A DNA stretch of 7,664 nucleotides from a bacterium (lineage in GTDB: Bacteria; Patescibacteriota; Minisyncoccia; Phycocordibacterales; Phycocordibacteraceae). Each line of letters opens with the position of its first letter. Position 1 is the first letter of the stretch. The notes beneath the pieces are model-generated. The model did not search any database. It was given only the letters and a program-made list of their open reading frames with translations, and was not told the origin of the DNA. The translations under genes and the position numbers were made by a program. Location: positions 1 through 7,664 of the forward strand of contig JAJXVW010000026.1 in assembly GCA_021781935.1 (NCBI GenBank), read 5' to 3'. This document shows, piece after piece, positions 1-7,082 of this stretch.

Positions 1-2634
1 GAGCGCGACGAACATGTCGGTGAACGACTGATTGATGTTCTGCGTCTCGCCGCCGTAGGCGATCGTGACGCCGGCGGGCAAGCCGAGCTCCTTCACGCGC
101 TTCTGGAATTGCGCGACGACCTGCGTCGCGGTCGTCTTCGAATCCGGGTATGCGGATATCGTTTCCTCGCGCATCTTGTTGTAGTGCGCGATGCTCTCAT
201 TCGCCTGACCAAAGCTCGCTGAGAGTACGGATCCGAGGAGCACCGGGCCTTTCGTGCCGGGAACCGTGAGATTCTCGACGCTGTCGAGCGTCGTCTGCGA
301 CGTCTGATCCGGGGTGAGGTACGCGGGATTCAGATTGAGCTTCACCATCACATTGATGTCCTGGCCGGGTTCGGTGATGGTGGTCGCCTTCGTGCCGTTT
401 ATCGCCGTGCGGAGCGTCTGCGCGACCTCTGCCGGCGTCACGCCGAGCGCTGCGGCCTTCGCGCGATCGATCGCGAGATCAAACTCGGTGCCGTTATTCT
501 GCGTGCTCGACGTTATGTTCGTGACGCCGGGAATCGAAGCGAGAAGCTCTCGGCCCGCATTCGCCGCGGAAATGAGGTCATTCAGATTGTTGCCTTCGAA
601 GCGGATGTCGACCGGTGCGCCACCAGGAGGACCGTTCGACGACTGTAGGACTTGCACCTGTGCGTCATGCACCACCGCGAGCCGTTTCTCAAGCTCATTC
701 ACGGCCTGCGTCGAAGTGAACGAGCGCGGCTTCGGGAGATTCACGGTTATGTTCGCGTCATTGCTCGCGCCGCCCGTGCCCGGTTGGATGCCGCCCGCGA
801 GCGCGGACGCCTCTCCCACCGTCGTCTGGAACGAGGCGACGTGCGGATCGTGGTAGAGGAGCTCCTCGACTTCGCGCGCGGCGAGATCGGTCTCGGCGAG
901 CGTCGTGCCCACCGGCTTCTCGATGTTTATGTACACGTAATCCTGATTATCCTGCGGGAAGAATACCGTCGTAACGAGGCCGGTGAGCGGCAGCGCGAGC
1001 GAAGCCACGAACAGGATGCCGAGGGCGCGCAGGAACCACCGCTGCGCGCGGCGATTCTCGAGCAACCGGCGAAGGAAGCCCTTGTACCAGTCCGTGACGC
1101 GATCGGTGTAATCCTCCTGCGCGCGCTCCCAGCGCGAAGGCGCCCCACGCTTCGTGAGCAGTATGGCGATGAGCGGCACGAGGCCGAGCGCGACGAATAT
1201 CGACGCGATGAGCACGAAAATGAGCGTGTACGGTATGCCGGCTATGAACTTGCCGACGATGCCGCGAATGAAGAAGAGCGGCGCAAAGACGGCGACGGTC
1301 GCCATCGTGCCGGCGATGAGCGGCCAGGCGTAGTCGTGGAGCGCCATCTGCGCCGCTTTCAAGGGATCGTGATACCAGCGCATGCGCGCGTGTATGGCTT
1401 CCGTGACCACGATGCCGGAGTCGACGAGGATGCCGACCGCGAGAATGAGCGCGAAGAGCGAAATAAAATTAAGCGTATTCCCCGTGAGGTAGAGGCCGAG
1501 GAACGCGATGAGGAAGGAAATCGGAATCGAGAGCGCCGCGACGAGCGATTCACGCCAGCCGATCGTTATGAACAGCACGAGAAGAACGAGCAGCACGGTC
1601 ACGACGCCGGTATTCGCGAGATCGCCGAGCTGCTGGGCGATCTGCGTTCCCTGGTCGGTCGAGGGCGGTATGAATACCGTCAGCCCCTTAAGGGTCGTTC
1701 CTTCGAGGGATTGGAGTTCCTGCCGGACAGCATTCGCGGTCGCCGCGATAGGCGCGCCCGACTGGCGATAGATGGTAAGCGTGATCGCCTGCGCCGACGG
1801 CTTCCCGCCAATCGACAGACGCGAGTACGTCGTCGGCGGCGCGAGCCCGTCCGAAATCTGCGCGATGTCCCGCAGGTAGAGCGGCACGCCGCCCACCTCG
1901 CCCACCGCGATGTCCGCGATCTCTGAAGGATTGGTGATCCCTCCCTTGAAGTTCACGTCGTACTGAACCCCGTTCATCGAAATGCTGCCGGCCGGGAGAG
2001 CGGCATTTGACGCTTGGATCGCGCTTAGTACCTGCGCGATTGAGAGTCCGTACTGCTGAAGCGCCTCCTTCTTAACGATGACATCGACCTCCTGAGGCGG
2101 TACGCCGGCGACGTCGACTTGCGAAACGCCGGTGATGCCCGTGAGCGTATCGGAAAGCTGTTTTCCGAGAGCGGAGAATTCGGTGGGCGGCAGATCGCCT
2201 GCGATCGAGGCGACGAGTATCGGTTGATCGCTGAAATTTATCTTCTCGACGGAAGGCGCCGACGCATCCGCCGGCAGATCCGGAACCGCCTTCGCAACCG
2301 CATCGCGCAAGTCCTGGATGGACTGGTTGATGTTGGCGTTCGCGTCGAATTGCGCGGTGATTTCCGAGACGCCGTTCGAGGATACGGAAGTAAGCGTGTT
2401 GATGTTCGCGACGCCCGAGATCTGGTTCTCGAGCTTGTCGGTCACCAAGGTCTCCATATCGGCCGCAGAAGCGCCCGGCATGGTGGTTATGACGAAGCCG
2501 TCCGGAATGACTATCGAAGGCGCGTTCTCTTTCGGTATGGCTATGAGGGCCCCGAGACCCGCAAGCGTGAGCGCACCGAGGAGTACGTAGCTGAATTGCC
2601 GTTTCTCGAGGAAGAAATTCCAGAGCCAGAGCAT
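1..2634 (-). CDS. RND-superfamily efflux pump, inner-membrane subunit (C-terminal part beyond the left edge)
   Basis: This is a proton-driven efflux permease of the AcrB/MdtB/CusA type. I translated the minus strand from the ATG at 2634-2632 and the frame stays open for 878 codons to base 1. Family members are usually about 1020-1050 residues, so roughly the last sixth is missing. TM1 lies at about residues 14-30. Porter-domain sequence follows, including the motif NEX-type start 'AIPKENAPS'. A cluster of TM helices from about residue 343 contains the relay motif VGILVDSGIVVTEA, with D405 followed by S406. A second TM group spans about 436-500, TM7 about 535-555, and then comes the second porter half beginning FFPQDNQDYVYI. 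Typical drug pumps have two adjacent Asp here; this one has one, as in metal-type CusA. The gene starts 2 bases after the adaptor stop (TGA-TC-ATG) without a clear Shine-Dalgarno, so translation is probably coupled. The substrate cannot be told from sequence. Confidence 0.93.
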   Translation of the reverse strand, partial: MLWLWNFFLEKRQFSYVLLGALTLAGLGALIAIPKENAPSIVIPDGFVITTMPGASAADMETLVTDKLENQISGVANINTLTSVSSNGVSEITAQFDANANINQSIQDLRDAVAKAVPDLPADASAPSVEKINFSDQPILVASIAGDLPPTEFSALGKQLSDTLTGITGVSQVDVAGVPPQEVDVIVKKEALQQYGLSIAQVLSAIQASNAALPAGSISMNGVQYDVNFKGGITNPSEIADIAVGEVGGVPLYLRDIAQISDGLAPPTTYSRLSIGGKPSAQAITLTIYRQSGAPIAATANAVRQELQSLEGTTLKGLTVFIPPSTDQGTQIAQQLGDLANTGVVTVLLVLLVLFITIGWRESLVAALSIPISFLIAFLGLYLTGNTLNFISLFALILAVGILVDSGIVVTEAIHARMRWYHDPLKAAQMALHDYAWPLIAGTMATVAVFAPLFFIRGIVGKFIAGIPYTLIFVLIASIFVALGLVPLIAILLTKRGAPSRWERAQEDYTDRVTDWYKGFLRRLLENRRAQRWFLRALGILFVASLALPLTGLVTTVFFPQDNQDYVYINIEKPVGTTLAETDLAAREVEELLYHDPHVASFQTTVGEASALAGGIQPGTGGASNDANITVNLPKPRSFTSTQAVNELEKRLAVVHDAQVQVLQSSNGPPGGAPVDIRFEGNNLNDLISAANAGRELLASIPGVTNITSSTQNNGTEFDLAIDRAKAAALGVTPAEVAQTLRTAINGTKATTITEPGQDINVMVKLNLNPAYLTPDQTSQTTLDSVENLTVPGTKGPVLLGSVLSASFGQANESIAHYNKMREETISAYPDSKTTATQVVAQFQKRVKELGLPAGVTIAYGGETQNINQSFTDMFVAL

Positions 2635-2636
2635 GA

Positions 2637-4175
2637 TCAGGGCGCAACGCTCGCGGTGGTCGTCGCCGCGTCGACAATGACGGTCTGTCCGGCGGCGAGA
2701 CCGCGCGCGTCGGTGACGATCTGCATGTCCGGCGTGAGTCCGGACGCGACGACTACGCGGTCACCGAGAATCGAGCCGAGGGTTACGGGGTGCGCGACGA
2801 GCGCGGAAGAGGTTCCGACCGTGAAGACGGCAGGTCCGCTCGGCAGGATCTTCGCCGCAATAATAGGAATGGTGAGCTGCGCAAGCGAGCCGCTCGGTAC
2901 GCTTGTCCGCGTGAGCGAGACGGGGACGACGTCGCCTGCCGTGAGAGCGCTTTGGTCGCCGGGTATGCCGATTTTGACCTCGATCTTCCCGGTCATGGGA
3001 TCAAGCGCGGGCGCAATGAACGTAATAACCCCGGGGATGGAACCGTTTACGAGCGCTTTATTCCCGACCGAAAGCGTCTTCGCGTCCGCAGAGGTCACCG
3101 AGAGATCGATGTAGAGCGACCCCGGGTTCGAAACGATGGCGACCGATCCGTTCTGGGAAACGTAGTCGCCGAGCGACACCGGCAGGCTTACGATGAGCCC
3201 GGAGATAGGCGCGCGCACGAGCGTCTTTTCGAGCTCCGCCTTCGCGACGGCGAGCGCGCTCGCTGCCTGCTTTACCGCAGCTTGGGCGGCGCTCACGCTA
3301 TTCGCATCGTATGCGGTCTTTGCGGTGGTTATGCCCGTAAGGACGGCCACGGTTTCCGTGCGTGCGGTAGCGAGCGAGGTCTGGTAACCCGCGAGCGCCG
3401 AAGCGGAGGTGGCCTGCGACGGCGGCGTCTCGTTCACCGCAGTGATGAGATAGTTGAGGAACGTGAGCACCTGCTGGACGTCGCTCGTGGCGCGTGCGGC
3501 GAGATCCGCAACCGAGGTCGTCGCCGACGCGTTCATGAGCGTCTGTACGTCTGCGAGCGTCGGATCGAGCGCGAGACGCTCCGCGACCAGGGTGTTCACG
3601 AGCGTGCTGTCAGGAACCGTTATCGCGAGCGTCGGATCGCTCGAACGCGGATTAAGAAAGAGCTGGTCGGCGCGTGTGTGCACGGCGTCGTCAAGCGATG
3701 AATACCCGCTCGCAAGCGCCGCAAGCACTGCCGAAGTCGCGTTCGCTGCGGAACTTCCCGCCGTTCGCTCAAGCGCCACCTCGGCTGCGTCATAGGCGCC
3801 TTGCGCCTGCTCAACGGCGGCCTCCTGGCTGGCATTACTGAATGAGGCGATGACCTGCCCGGCCGTAACGCGATCGCCGATCGATACCGGAAGCGAGGTA
3901 AGCTCTCCCGACGTTTGCGCAAGGATGGTCGCCTGATCGACCGGCGTGACGGTTCCCGTAACCTGCAGCGGACCGGCCGGGGCGGAAAGAGAGGCGACGC
4001 TCTCGACCGTGACGTACGACTGCGTGTTCGCCGCCGTCTGAGGCTGCGGCGTCGACCGCGTCGCCGCGCGTATGCCAAAAATGCCAGCGGCGAGAATGGC
4101 GAGGCCGCCGGCGATCTTCATTCCGCGCGGAACGGCACTGGTCCGCGCGACGATAGCCTGAAAACGCATGGGCAC
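2637..4175 (-). CDS. HlyD/AcrA-family membrane-fusion (periplasmic adaptor) protein with a long hairpin insert
   Basis: This 512-residue adaptor links the RND pump encoded just downstream to the outside. An N-terminal signal-anchor helix (about residues 20-36) has no lipobox Cys, so the protein is likely a membrane-anchored rather than a lipoprotein adaptor. The first lipoyl half-motif is at about 79-115 (with ELTSLPVSIGDRVTAGQ) and the second at about 318-349 (RAPISGLIVSLPVSLGDYVS). A beta-barrel domain (about 355-425) and membrane-proximal domain (about 430-505) follow. The two lipoyl halves are separated by about 200 residues rich in Ala, Ser and Thr, far more than the short coiled-coil hairpin of AcrA. 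This insert contains LDDAVHTRADQLFLNPR and predicted helical stretches up to AKAELEKTL. The start is taken as GTG at 4175 because AGAAGG lies 9 bases upstream; an in-frame ATG at 4169 would sit 15 bases away. No convincing promoter was seen for it. Confidence 0.92.
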   Translation of the reverse strand: MPMRFQAIVARTSAVPRGMKIAGGLAILAAGIFGIRAATRSTPQPQTAANTQSYVTVESVASLSAPAGPLQVTGTVTPVDQATILAQTSGELTSLPVSIGDRVTAGQVIASFSNASQEAAVEQAQGAYDAAEVALERTAGSSAANATSAVLAALASGYSSLDDAVHTRADQLFLNPRSSDPTLAITVPDSTLVNTLVAERLALDPTLADVQTLMNASATTSVADLAARATSDVQQVLTFLNYLITAVNETPPSQATSASALAGYQTSLATARTETVAVLTGITTAKTAYDANSVSAAQAAVKQAASALAVAKAELEKTLVRAPISGLIVSLPVSLGDYVSQNGSVAIVSNPGSLYIDLSVTSADAKTLSVGNKALVNGSIPGVITFIAPALDPMTGKIEVKIGIPGDQSALTAGDVVPVSLTRTSVPSGSLAQLTIPIIAAKILPSGPAVFTVGTSSALVAHPVTLGSILGDRVVVASGLTPDMQIVTDARGLAAGQTVIVDAATTTASVAP

Positions 4176-4184
4176 ATACTACGG

Positions 4185-4190
4185 CCTTCT
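4185..4190 (-). promoter_or_regulatory. Shine-Dalgarno sequence of the adaptor gene
   Basis: AGAAGG on the minus strand ends 9 bases before the GTG at 4175. This favours GTG over the in-frame ATG at 4169. The out-of-frame ATG at 4177 has 7-base spacing but opens only a frame of about 20 codons. Confidence 0.6.
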
Positions 4191-4199
4191 AACCGTTTC

Positions 4200-4240
4200 C
4201 GCAAAGCAGGGCCGCGCCGTCCCGCAAGGTATACTTTGCG
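4200..4240. repeat. 7-bp inverted repeat in the divergent intergenic region
   Basis: CGCAAAG at 4200-4206 is matched by its exact inverse complement CTTTGCG at 4234-4240. The centres are 34 bp apart, about three helical turns. The right arm overlaps the end of the putative -10 box of the phosphatase gene, and both arms lie between the two divergent genes. It could be an operator for one or both, but a 7-bp match in a GC-rich 66-bp gap could also be chance. Confidence 0.3.
4230..4235 (+). promoter_or_regulatory. Putative -10 element for a leaderless phosphatase mRNA
   Basis: TATACT matches the sigma70 -10 consensus at 5 of 6 positions. Its last base is 7 bases before the A of the ATG at 4242, which is where transcription would start. 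The mRNA would then begin at the start codon itself. No -35 hexamer is evident at 16-18 bp spacing. The only AAGG upstream of the ATG (4226-4229) is 12 bases away and would lie outside such a transcript. Confidence 0.5.
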
Positions 4241-4241
4241 C

Positions 4242-5000
4242 ATGTATGGGTACGCGTACCGCGCACTTGCGCGCTCTCTCTTCTCGCCGCCGGGCGCGTT
4301 TTCGGTCTTAGCCCTCCTCTTTCTCTTTCTTCTTGTTCTCCGGATGCGCCCGCGGCGCTTCTACTTCGTCCGCCATGGCGAGACGCGGCTGAATGCGCAG
4401 GGCATCCGGCAAGGCGAGGGTGGCGGGCTCTCCGAACGCGGGAGAGGCCAGGCTGATCGCGCCGGCGCGTACCTCGCCCACTTCCCTATCACGCTCATTC
4501 TCGCGAGCCCCTTCGAGCGCACGAAGGAAACCGCGGAACTCATCAATGCGCACCTTGTGGTACCGGTGCGCTATTCGAGGCTTCTTGCGGAACGCCGAAA
4601 TCCCTCGGAAATCATCGGAAAGCGCGGCGACGATCCCCAGGTCGCGCGTATCATCGATGCCATCGACAAGGGGTACCATGGCGACGAGTACCGCTACGGC
4701 GACGAGGAGAATTTCGTCGATCTCAAAAAGAGGGCGCGCAGATGCCTCGGCTACCTCGCGCGCGAGGGAACCCTCGAAACTTGCGTCGTGACGCACAGCA
4801 TCTTCCTCAAGATGCTCATCGCGTATCTGCTCTACCGCGAGGAGCTCCACGCTGCTGACTACGTGAAGCTTTCCTTTTTCAACGCGTCCGACAACGCTGC
4901 TATCACCGTCTGCGAATGGCATCCCTGGAAAGCCTGGAACGCGCGCCGAGGCTGGGAGGTAATCACCTACAACGAACAGCCGCCTGAATTGCCGGCATGA
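4242..5000 (+). CDS. Membrane-anchored histidine-phosphatase (phosphoglycerate-mutase-like) protein
   Basis: The 252-residue product belongs to the histidine phosphatase superfamily (branch 1), whose catalytic His is phosphorylated during turnover. The N-terminal signature FVRHGETRLNAQG (R44, H45, G46) is intact. ASPFERTKETAE (R93) matches the second conserved Arg segment, E117 is the likely acid, and VVTHSIFLKML supplies the second His (H185). An approximately 16-residue hydrophobic segment (about 19-34) followed by RMRPRR suggests a single TM anchor with the catalytic domain on the cytoplasmic side. This is unusual for the mostly soluble family. The start at 4242 includes that anchor and fits the -10 box just upstream; an internal ATG at 4344 would remove the anchor. 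Divergent from the efflux operon and convergent with groEL. The substrate is unknown, and the sequence does not show a true glycolytic mutase. Confidence 0.88.
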   Translation: MYGYAYRALARSLFSPPGAFSVLALLFLFLLVLRMRPRRFYFVRHGETRLNAQGIRQGEGGGLSERGRGQADRAGAYLAHFPITLILASPFERTKETAELINAHLVVPVRYSRLLAERRNPSEIIGKRGDDPQVARIIDAIDKGYHGDEYRYGDEENFVDLKKRARRCLGYLAREGTLETCVVTHSIFLKMLIAYLLYREELHAADYVKLSFFNASDNAAITVCEWHPWKAWNARRGWEVITYNEQPPELPA

Positions 5001-5039
5001 CGAAACCCGCGGCGTATAACGCCGCGGGTTTCGTCATGC
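4995..5039. terminator. Bidirectional hairpin terminator between the phosphatase gene and groEL
   Basis: Arms 4995-5014 and 5020-5039 form a perfect 20-bp inverted repeat around the 5-base loop TATAA. The inner part is GC-rich (CCCGCGGCG), flanked by AAA on one side and TTT on the other, so it can serve as an intrinsic terminator in both directions. The T-tract is only three bases long. The stop codon of the phosphatase gene (4998-5000) lies in the left arm. groEL ends 12 bases beyond the right arm. Confidence 0.85.
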
Positions 5040-5050
5040 GGTACGCTGCG

Positions 5051-6679
5051 CTAGAAACCCATGCCCATATCGGGCGCGCCTCCCTCTTTCTTCGGCTCAG
5101 GAATGTCAGCGACCGCGGCCTCGGTCGTGAGGAGAATCGCGGCGGCTGACACCGCATTCTCAATCGCCATGCGGCTCATCTTCGCCGGGTCGATGATGCC
5201 CGCGGCGATCATGTCATCCCGCACCTCATCGGCGACCGCGTCATAGCCCGCACTCGCTTTGCCATCTTGTACCGTGCGCACGATAGCGGCGGCGTCATCC
5301 TTGCCCGCATTCATAGCGATCTGCGCGAGCGGGACCGAGAGCGCATTCATGACGATTTCGTACCCCGCGCGCTCGTCGTTGGTGAGTTTCATCGACGGCG
5401 CGGCGAGCTTCTTCGCAAGCTTCGCGAGCGTCGTGCCTCCGCCCGCGACGATGCCCTCTTCCATTGCCGCCTTCGTGGCTTTGACCGCGTCGTCGATCTT
5501 ATCCTTCAGGTACTTCATTTCCGTCTCCGTTGCTGCACCGACCGAGATAATCGCAACGCCGCCCGAGAGCTTCGCGATGCGCTCCTCAAGCTTTTCCTTG
5601 TCGAATTTCGACGAGGAACTCTCGATCTGCGCGGAGAGCTGCTTCACGCGCGCCGCGATGTCGGCCTTCTTGCCTTTGCCGCCGACGATCGTCGTTGAAT
5701 CCTTGGTGGCGGTAACCTTCGAGGCTTTGCCGAGCATGGCCAAGGTTGCGTTCTCGAACGTGATGCCGACTTCCTCGGTGATGACCTGGCCGCCGACGAC
5801 CGTCGCGATATCCGCGAGCTGCTCCTTCTTGCGGTCGCCGTAACCCGGCGCCTTTACCGCGAGCACCGTGAACGTGCCCTTCAGGCGGTTCACGATAAAT
5901 GTCGAGAGTGCGTCGCCCTCAACGTCGTCGGCGATGACGACGAGCTCGCGCCTGCCGCTCTGCGCGATCTTCTCGAGAAGCGGAAGCACCTCTTGAACGT
6001 TGCTGATCTTCTTGTCCGTGAGGAGTACGAGCGCGTCTTTCATCTCGGCCTCCATGCGCTCGGCGTTCGTAACCATGTAGGGAGACACGTAGCCCTTGTC
6101 GATCTCAAGACCTTCGACGATGTCGTAGGAGAGCTCGGTGCCCTGGGATTCTTCGACGGTGACGACGCCGTTCTTCCCCACCTTCTCGACGGTCTCCGCG
6201 ATGATGGCGCCGAGCTCGTCGCTCTCGGCGGAAACGGTGGCTATCTGCTTCACCTGCGTTTTTCCGGATACCGGCTTCGCGAGGCGCGCGAGCTCGTCGA
6301 GAGCCGCCCGCTTCGCTTTCTCCATGCCGGAACGTATAGCCATCGCGTTCGCGCCCTTCATGACGCGCGACATGCCCTCGTCGACGAGCGCCTCGAGAAG
6401 CACCACCGTCGTCGTCGTTCCGTCGCCGGCGTTGTCATTCGTCTTGTTCGCGACTTCCTTCACGATTTCGGCGCCCATATTCTCGAATCGGTCCTTGAGC
6501 GTGATCTCCTTAGCGATCGAAACGCCGTCGTTCGTGATGCGCGGACCGCCGTAGCTCTTCTCGAGCACGACGTTGCGGCCGCGCGGACCGAGGGTAACTT
6601 TCACCGCGCGCGCCGCTTGCGATATGCCGGCGGCGATCTTCGCGCGAGCGTCTTCCGCAAAAAGTATCTGTTTTGCCAT
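5051..6679 (-). CDS. groL: Chaperonin GroEL (HSP60, 60-kDa subunit)
   Basis: This 542-residue protein is a full-length group I chaperonin subunit that forms a double ring and folds proteins in an ATP- and GroES-dependent way in the cytoplasm. The N-terminus MAKQILFAEDARAKI and the motif TLGPRGRNVVLEK are typical. ATP-site residues are present: D51 in ITNDGVSIAKE, the GDGTTTT loop (D86), and D397 in KIDDAV, which corresponds to the hydrolysis Asp398 of E. coli. EEGIVAGGG and the late motif AGIIDPAKMSR are conserved. The C-terminal tail is short, GGAPDMGMGF, rather than a long GGM repeat. It starts 3 bases after the groES stop with no clear Shine-Dalgarno, so translation is probably coupled. 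Transcription ends at the shared hairpin. Confidence 0.98.
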   Translation of the reverse strand: MAKQILFAEDARAKIAAGISQAARAVKVTLGPRGRNVVLEKSYGGPRITNDGVSIAKEITLKDRFENMGAEIVKEVANKTNDNAGDGTTTTVVLLEALVDEGMSRVMKGANAMAIRSGMEKAKRAALDELARLAKPVSGKTQVKQIATVSAESDELGAIIAETVEKVGKNGVVTVEESQGTELSYDIVEGLEIDKGYVSPYMVTNAERMEAEMKDALVLLTDKKISNVQEVLPLLEKIAQSGRRELVVIADDVEGDALSTFIVNRLKGTFTVLAVKAPGYGDRKKEQLADIATVVGGQVITEEVGITFENATLAMLGKASKVTATKDSTTIVGGKGKKADIAARVKQLSAQIESSSSKFDKEKLEERIAKLSGGVAIISVGAATETEMKYLKDKIDDAVKATKAAMEEGIVAGGGTTLAKLAKKLAAPSMKLTNDERAGYEIVMNALSVPLAQIAMNAGKDDAAAIVRTVQDGKASAGYDAVADEVRDDMIAAGIIDPAKMSRMAIENAVSAAAILLTTEAAVADIPEPKKEGGAPDMGMGF

Positions 6680-6682
6680 GGA

Positions 6683-6985
6683 TCAGTTGATTATCGCGAG
6701 TACCGAGGACTCCGCGAGGATGTAGTATTCCTCGCCTTCGATCTTTACCTCGTCGTAGCCGTATTTGCTGAAGAGTACGGTGTCTCCGACCTTCACGGTC
6801 ATCGGCACCCGGGTACCGTCCTCGAACTTCCCCGGGCCTACGGCGACCACCTTCCCTTGCGCCGGCTTTTCCTTGTCCGCCGACTCGGGGATGATGATCC
6901 CCGAGGGGAGCTTCTTATCTTCCCGCGCCGCAGGCGAGACGACAATGCGGTCGCCCAGCGGCGAAAGTGCCAACTTCTTAGCCAT
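6683..6985 (-). CDS. groS: Co-chaperonin GroES (HSP10)
   Basis: The 100-residue product is the 10-kDa lid of the GroEL cavity. LSPLGDRIVVSP starts the beta-barrel. The mobile loop that contacts GroEL spans about residues 19-35, with the hydrophobic tripeptide III at 30-32 in PSGIIIPES. GKVVAVGPGKFEDG and VKVGDTVLFSKYG are the usual core motifs, and the end reads ILAESSVLAIIN. Length is normal. The start ATG at 6985 has AGGGA 6 bases upstream. It is the first gene of the groES-groEL operon. Confidence 0.98.
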   Translation of the reverse strand: MAKKLALSPLGDRIVVSPAAREDKKLPSGIIIPESADKEKPAQGKVVAVGPGKFEDGTRVPMTVKVGDTVLFSKYGYDEVKIEGEEYYILAESSVLAIIN

Positions 6986-6991
6986 ACGATT

Positions 6992-6996
6992 TCCCT
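6992..6996 (-). promoter_or_regulatory. Shine-Dalgarno sequence of groES
   Basis: AGGGA on the minus strand ends 6 bases before the groES ATG at 6985. It sits in an AT-rich leader that stands out against the GC-rich surroundings. Confidence 0.65.
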
Positions 6997-6998
6997 AT

Positions 6999-7012
6999 AT
7001 AAAGTGATAAAG
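6999..7012. repeat. Short direct repeat in the groES leader
   Basis: ATAAAG occurs at 6999-7004 and again at 7007-7012 (plus-strand reading), 8 bases apart. This lies in the roughly 35-base untranslated leader between the predicted groES start of transcription (about 7020) and the start codon. It is not a CIRCE element (TTAGCACTC-N9-GAGTGCTAA). Its role, if any, is unknown. Confidence 0.3.
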
Positions 7013-7026
7013 CGCCCAGTGGGGAG

Positions 7027-7055
7027 AGTATAGGCTTCGCGCCGACAGCTTTCAA
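7027..7055 (-). promoter_or_regulatory. Sigma70-type promoter of groES-groEL
   Basis: On the minus strand, TTGAAA (7055-7050, 5 of 6 to the -35 consensus) is followed, after exactly 17 bp, by TATACT (7032-7027, 5 of 6 to the -10 consensus). Transcription should start near 7020, giving a leader of about 35 bases before groES. The -35 box lies in a small inverted repeat, AGCTT-TC-AAGCT (7047-7058). No CIRCE and no heat-shock sigma32-like box were seen, so regulation by HrcA is not supported here. Confidence 0.7.
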
Positions 7056-7082
7056 GCTCTACGGATCGGCGCGGTCCGCCGC

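Noticed and set aside
652..1926. A 424-codon open frame on the plus strand opposite the RND pump gene
   Set aside because: Its product is almost entirely Arg, Glu and Asp with no recognisable domain, as expected for the antisense frame of a GC-rich gene. The minus-strand frame gives a clear RND pump.
2790..3701. Long plus-strand open frames (also 2119-3114) opposite the adaptor gene
   Set aside because: Arg-rich low-complexity translations without a start signal. They mirror the codon bias of the adaptor gene on the minus strand.
4228..4233. TATACC on the minus strand as a -10 box for the adaptor gene
   Set aside because: It overlaps the plus-strand TATACT as part of the palindrome GTATAC, and no -35-like hexamer is found at 17 or 18 bp. 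The adaptor promoter remains unidentified.
4308..4922. A 204-codon minus-strand frame opposite the phosphatase gene
   Set aside because: The plus strand carries intact RHG and second-His motifs. The antisense product is acidic, featureless and lacks a Shine-Dalgarno.
5993..7033. A 346-codon plus-strand frame opposite groES and groEL
   Set aside because: It runs antisense across two certain genes and through their start region, and has no domain or ribosome binding site.
7062..7078. Small hairpin CGGATC / GGTCCG with a 5-base loop between the divergent groES and membrane protein promoters
   Set aside because: Only 6 bp with a G-U wobble, in GC-rich DNA; no T-tract and no repeat elsewhere in the window, so likely chance.
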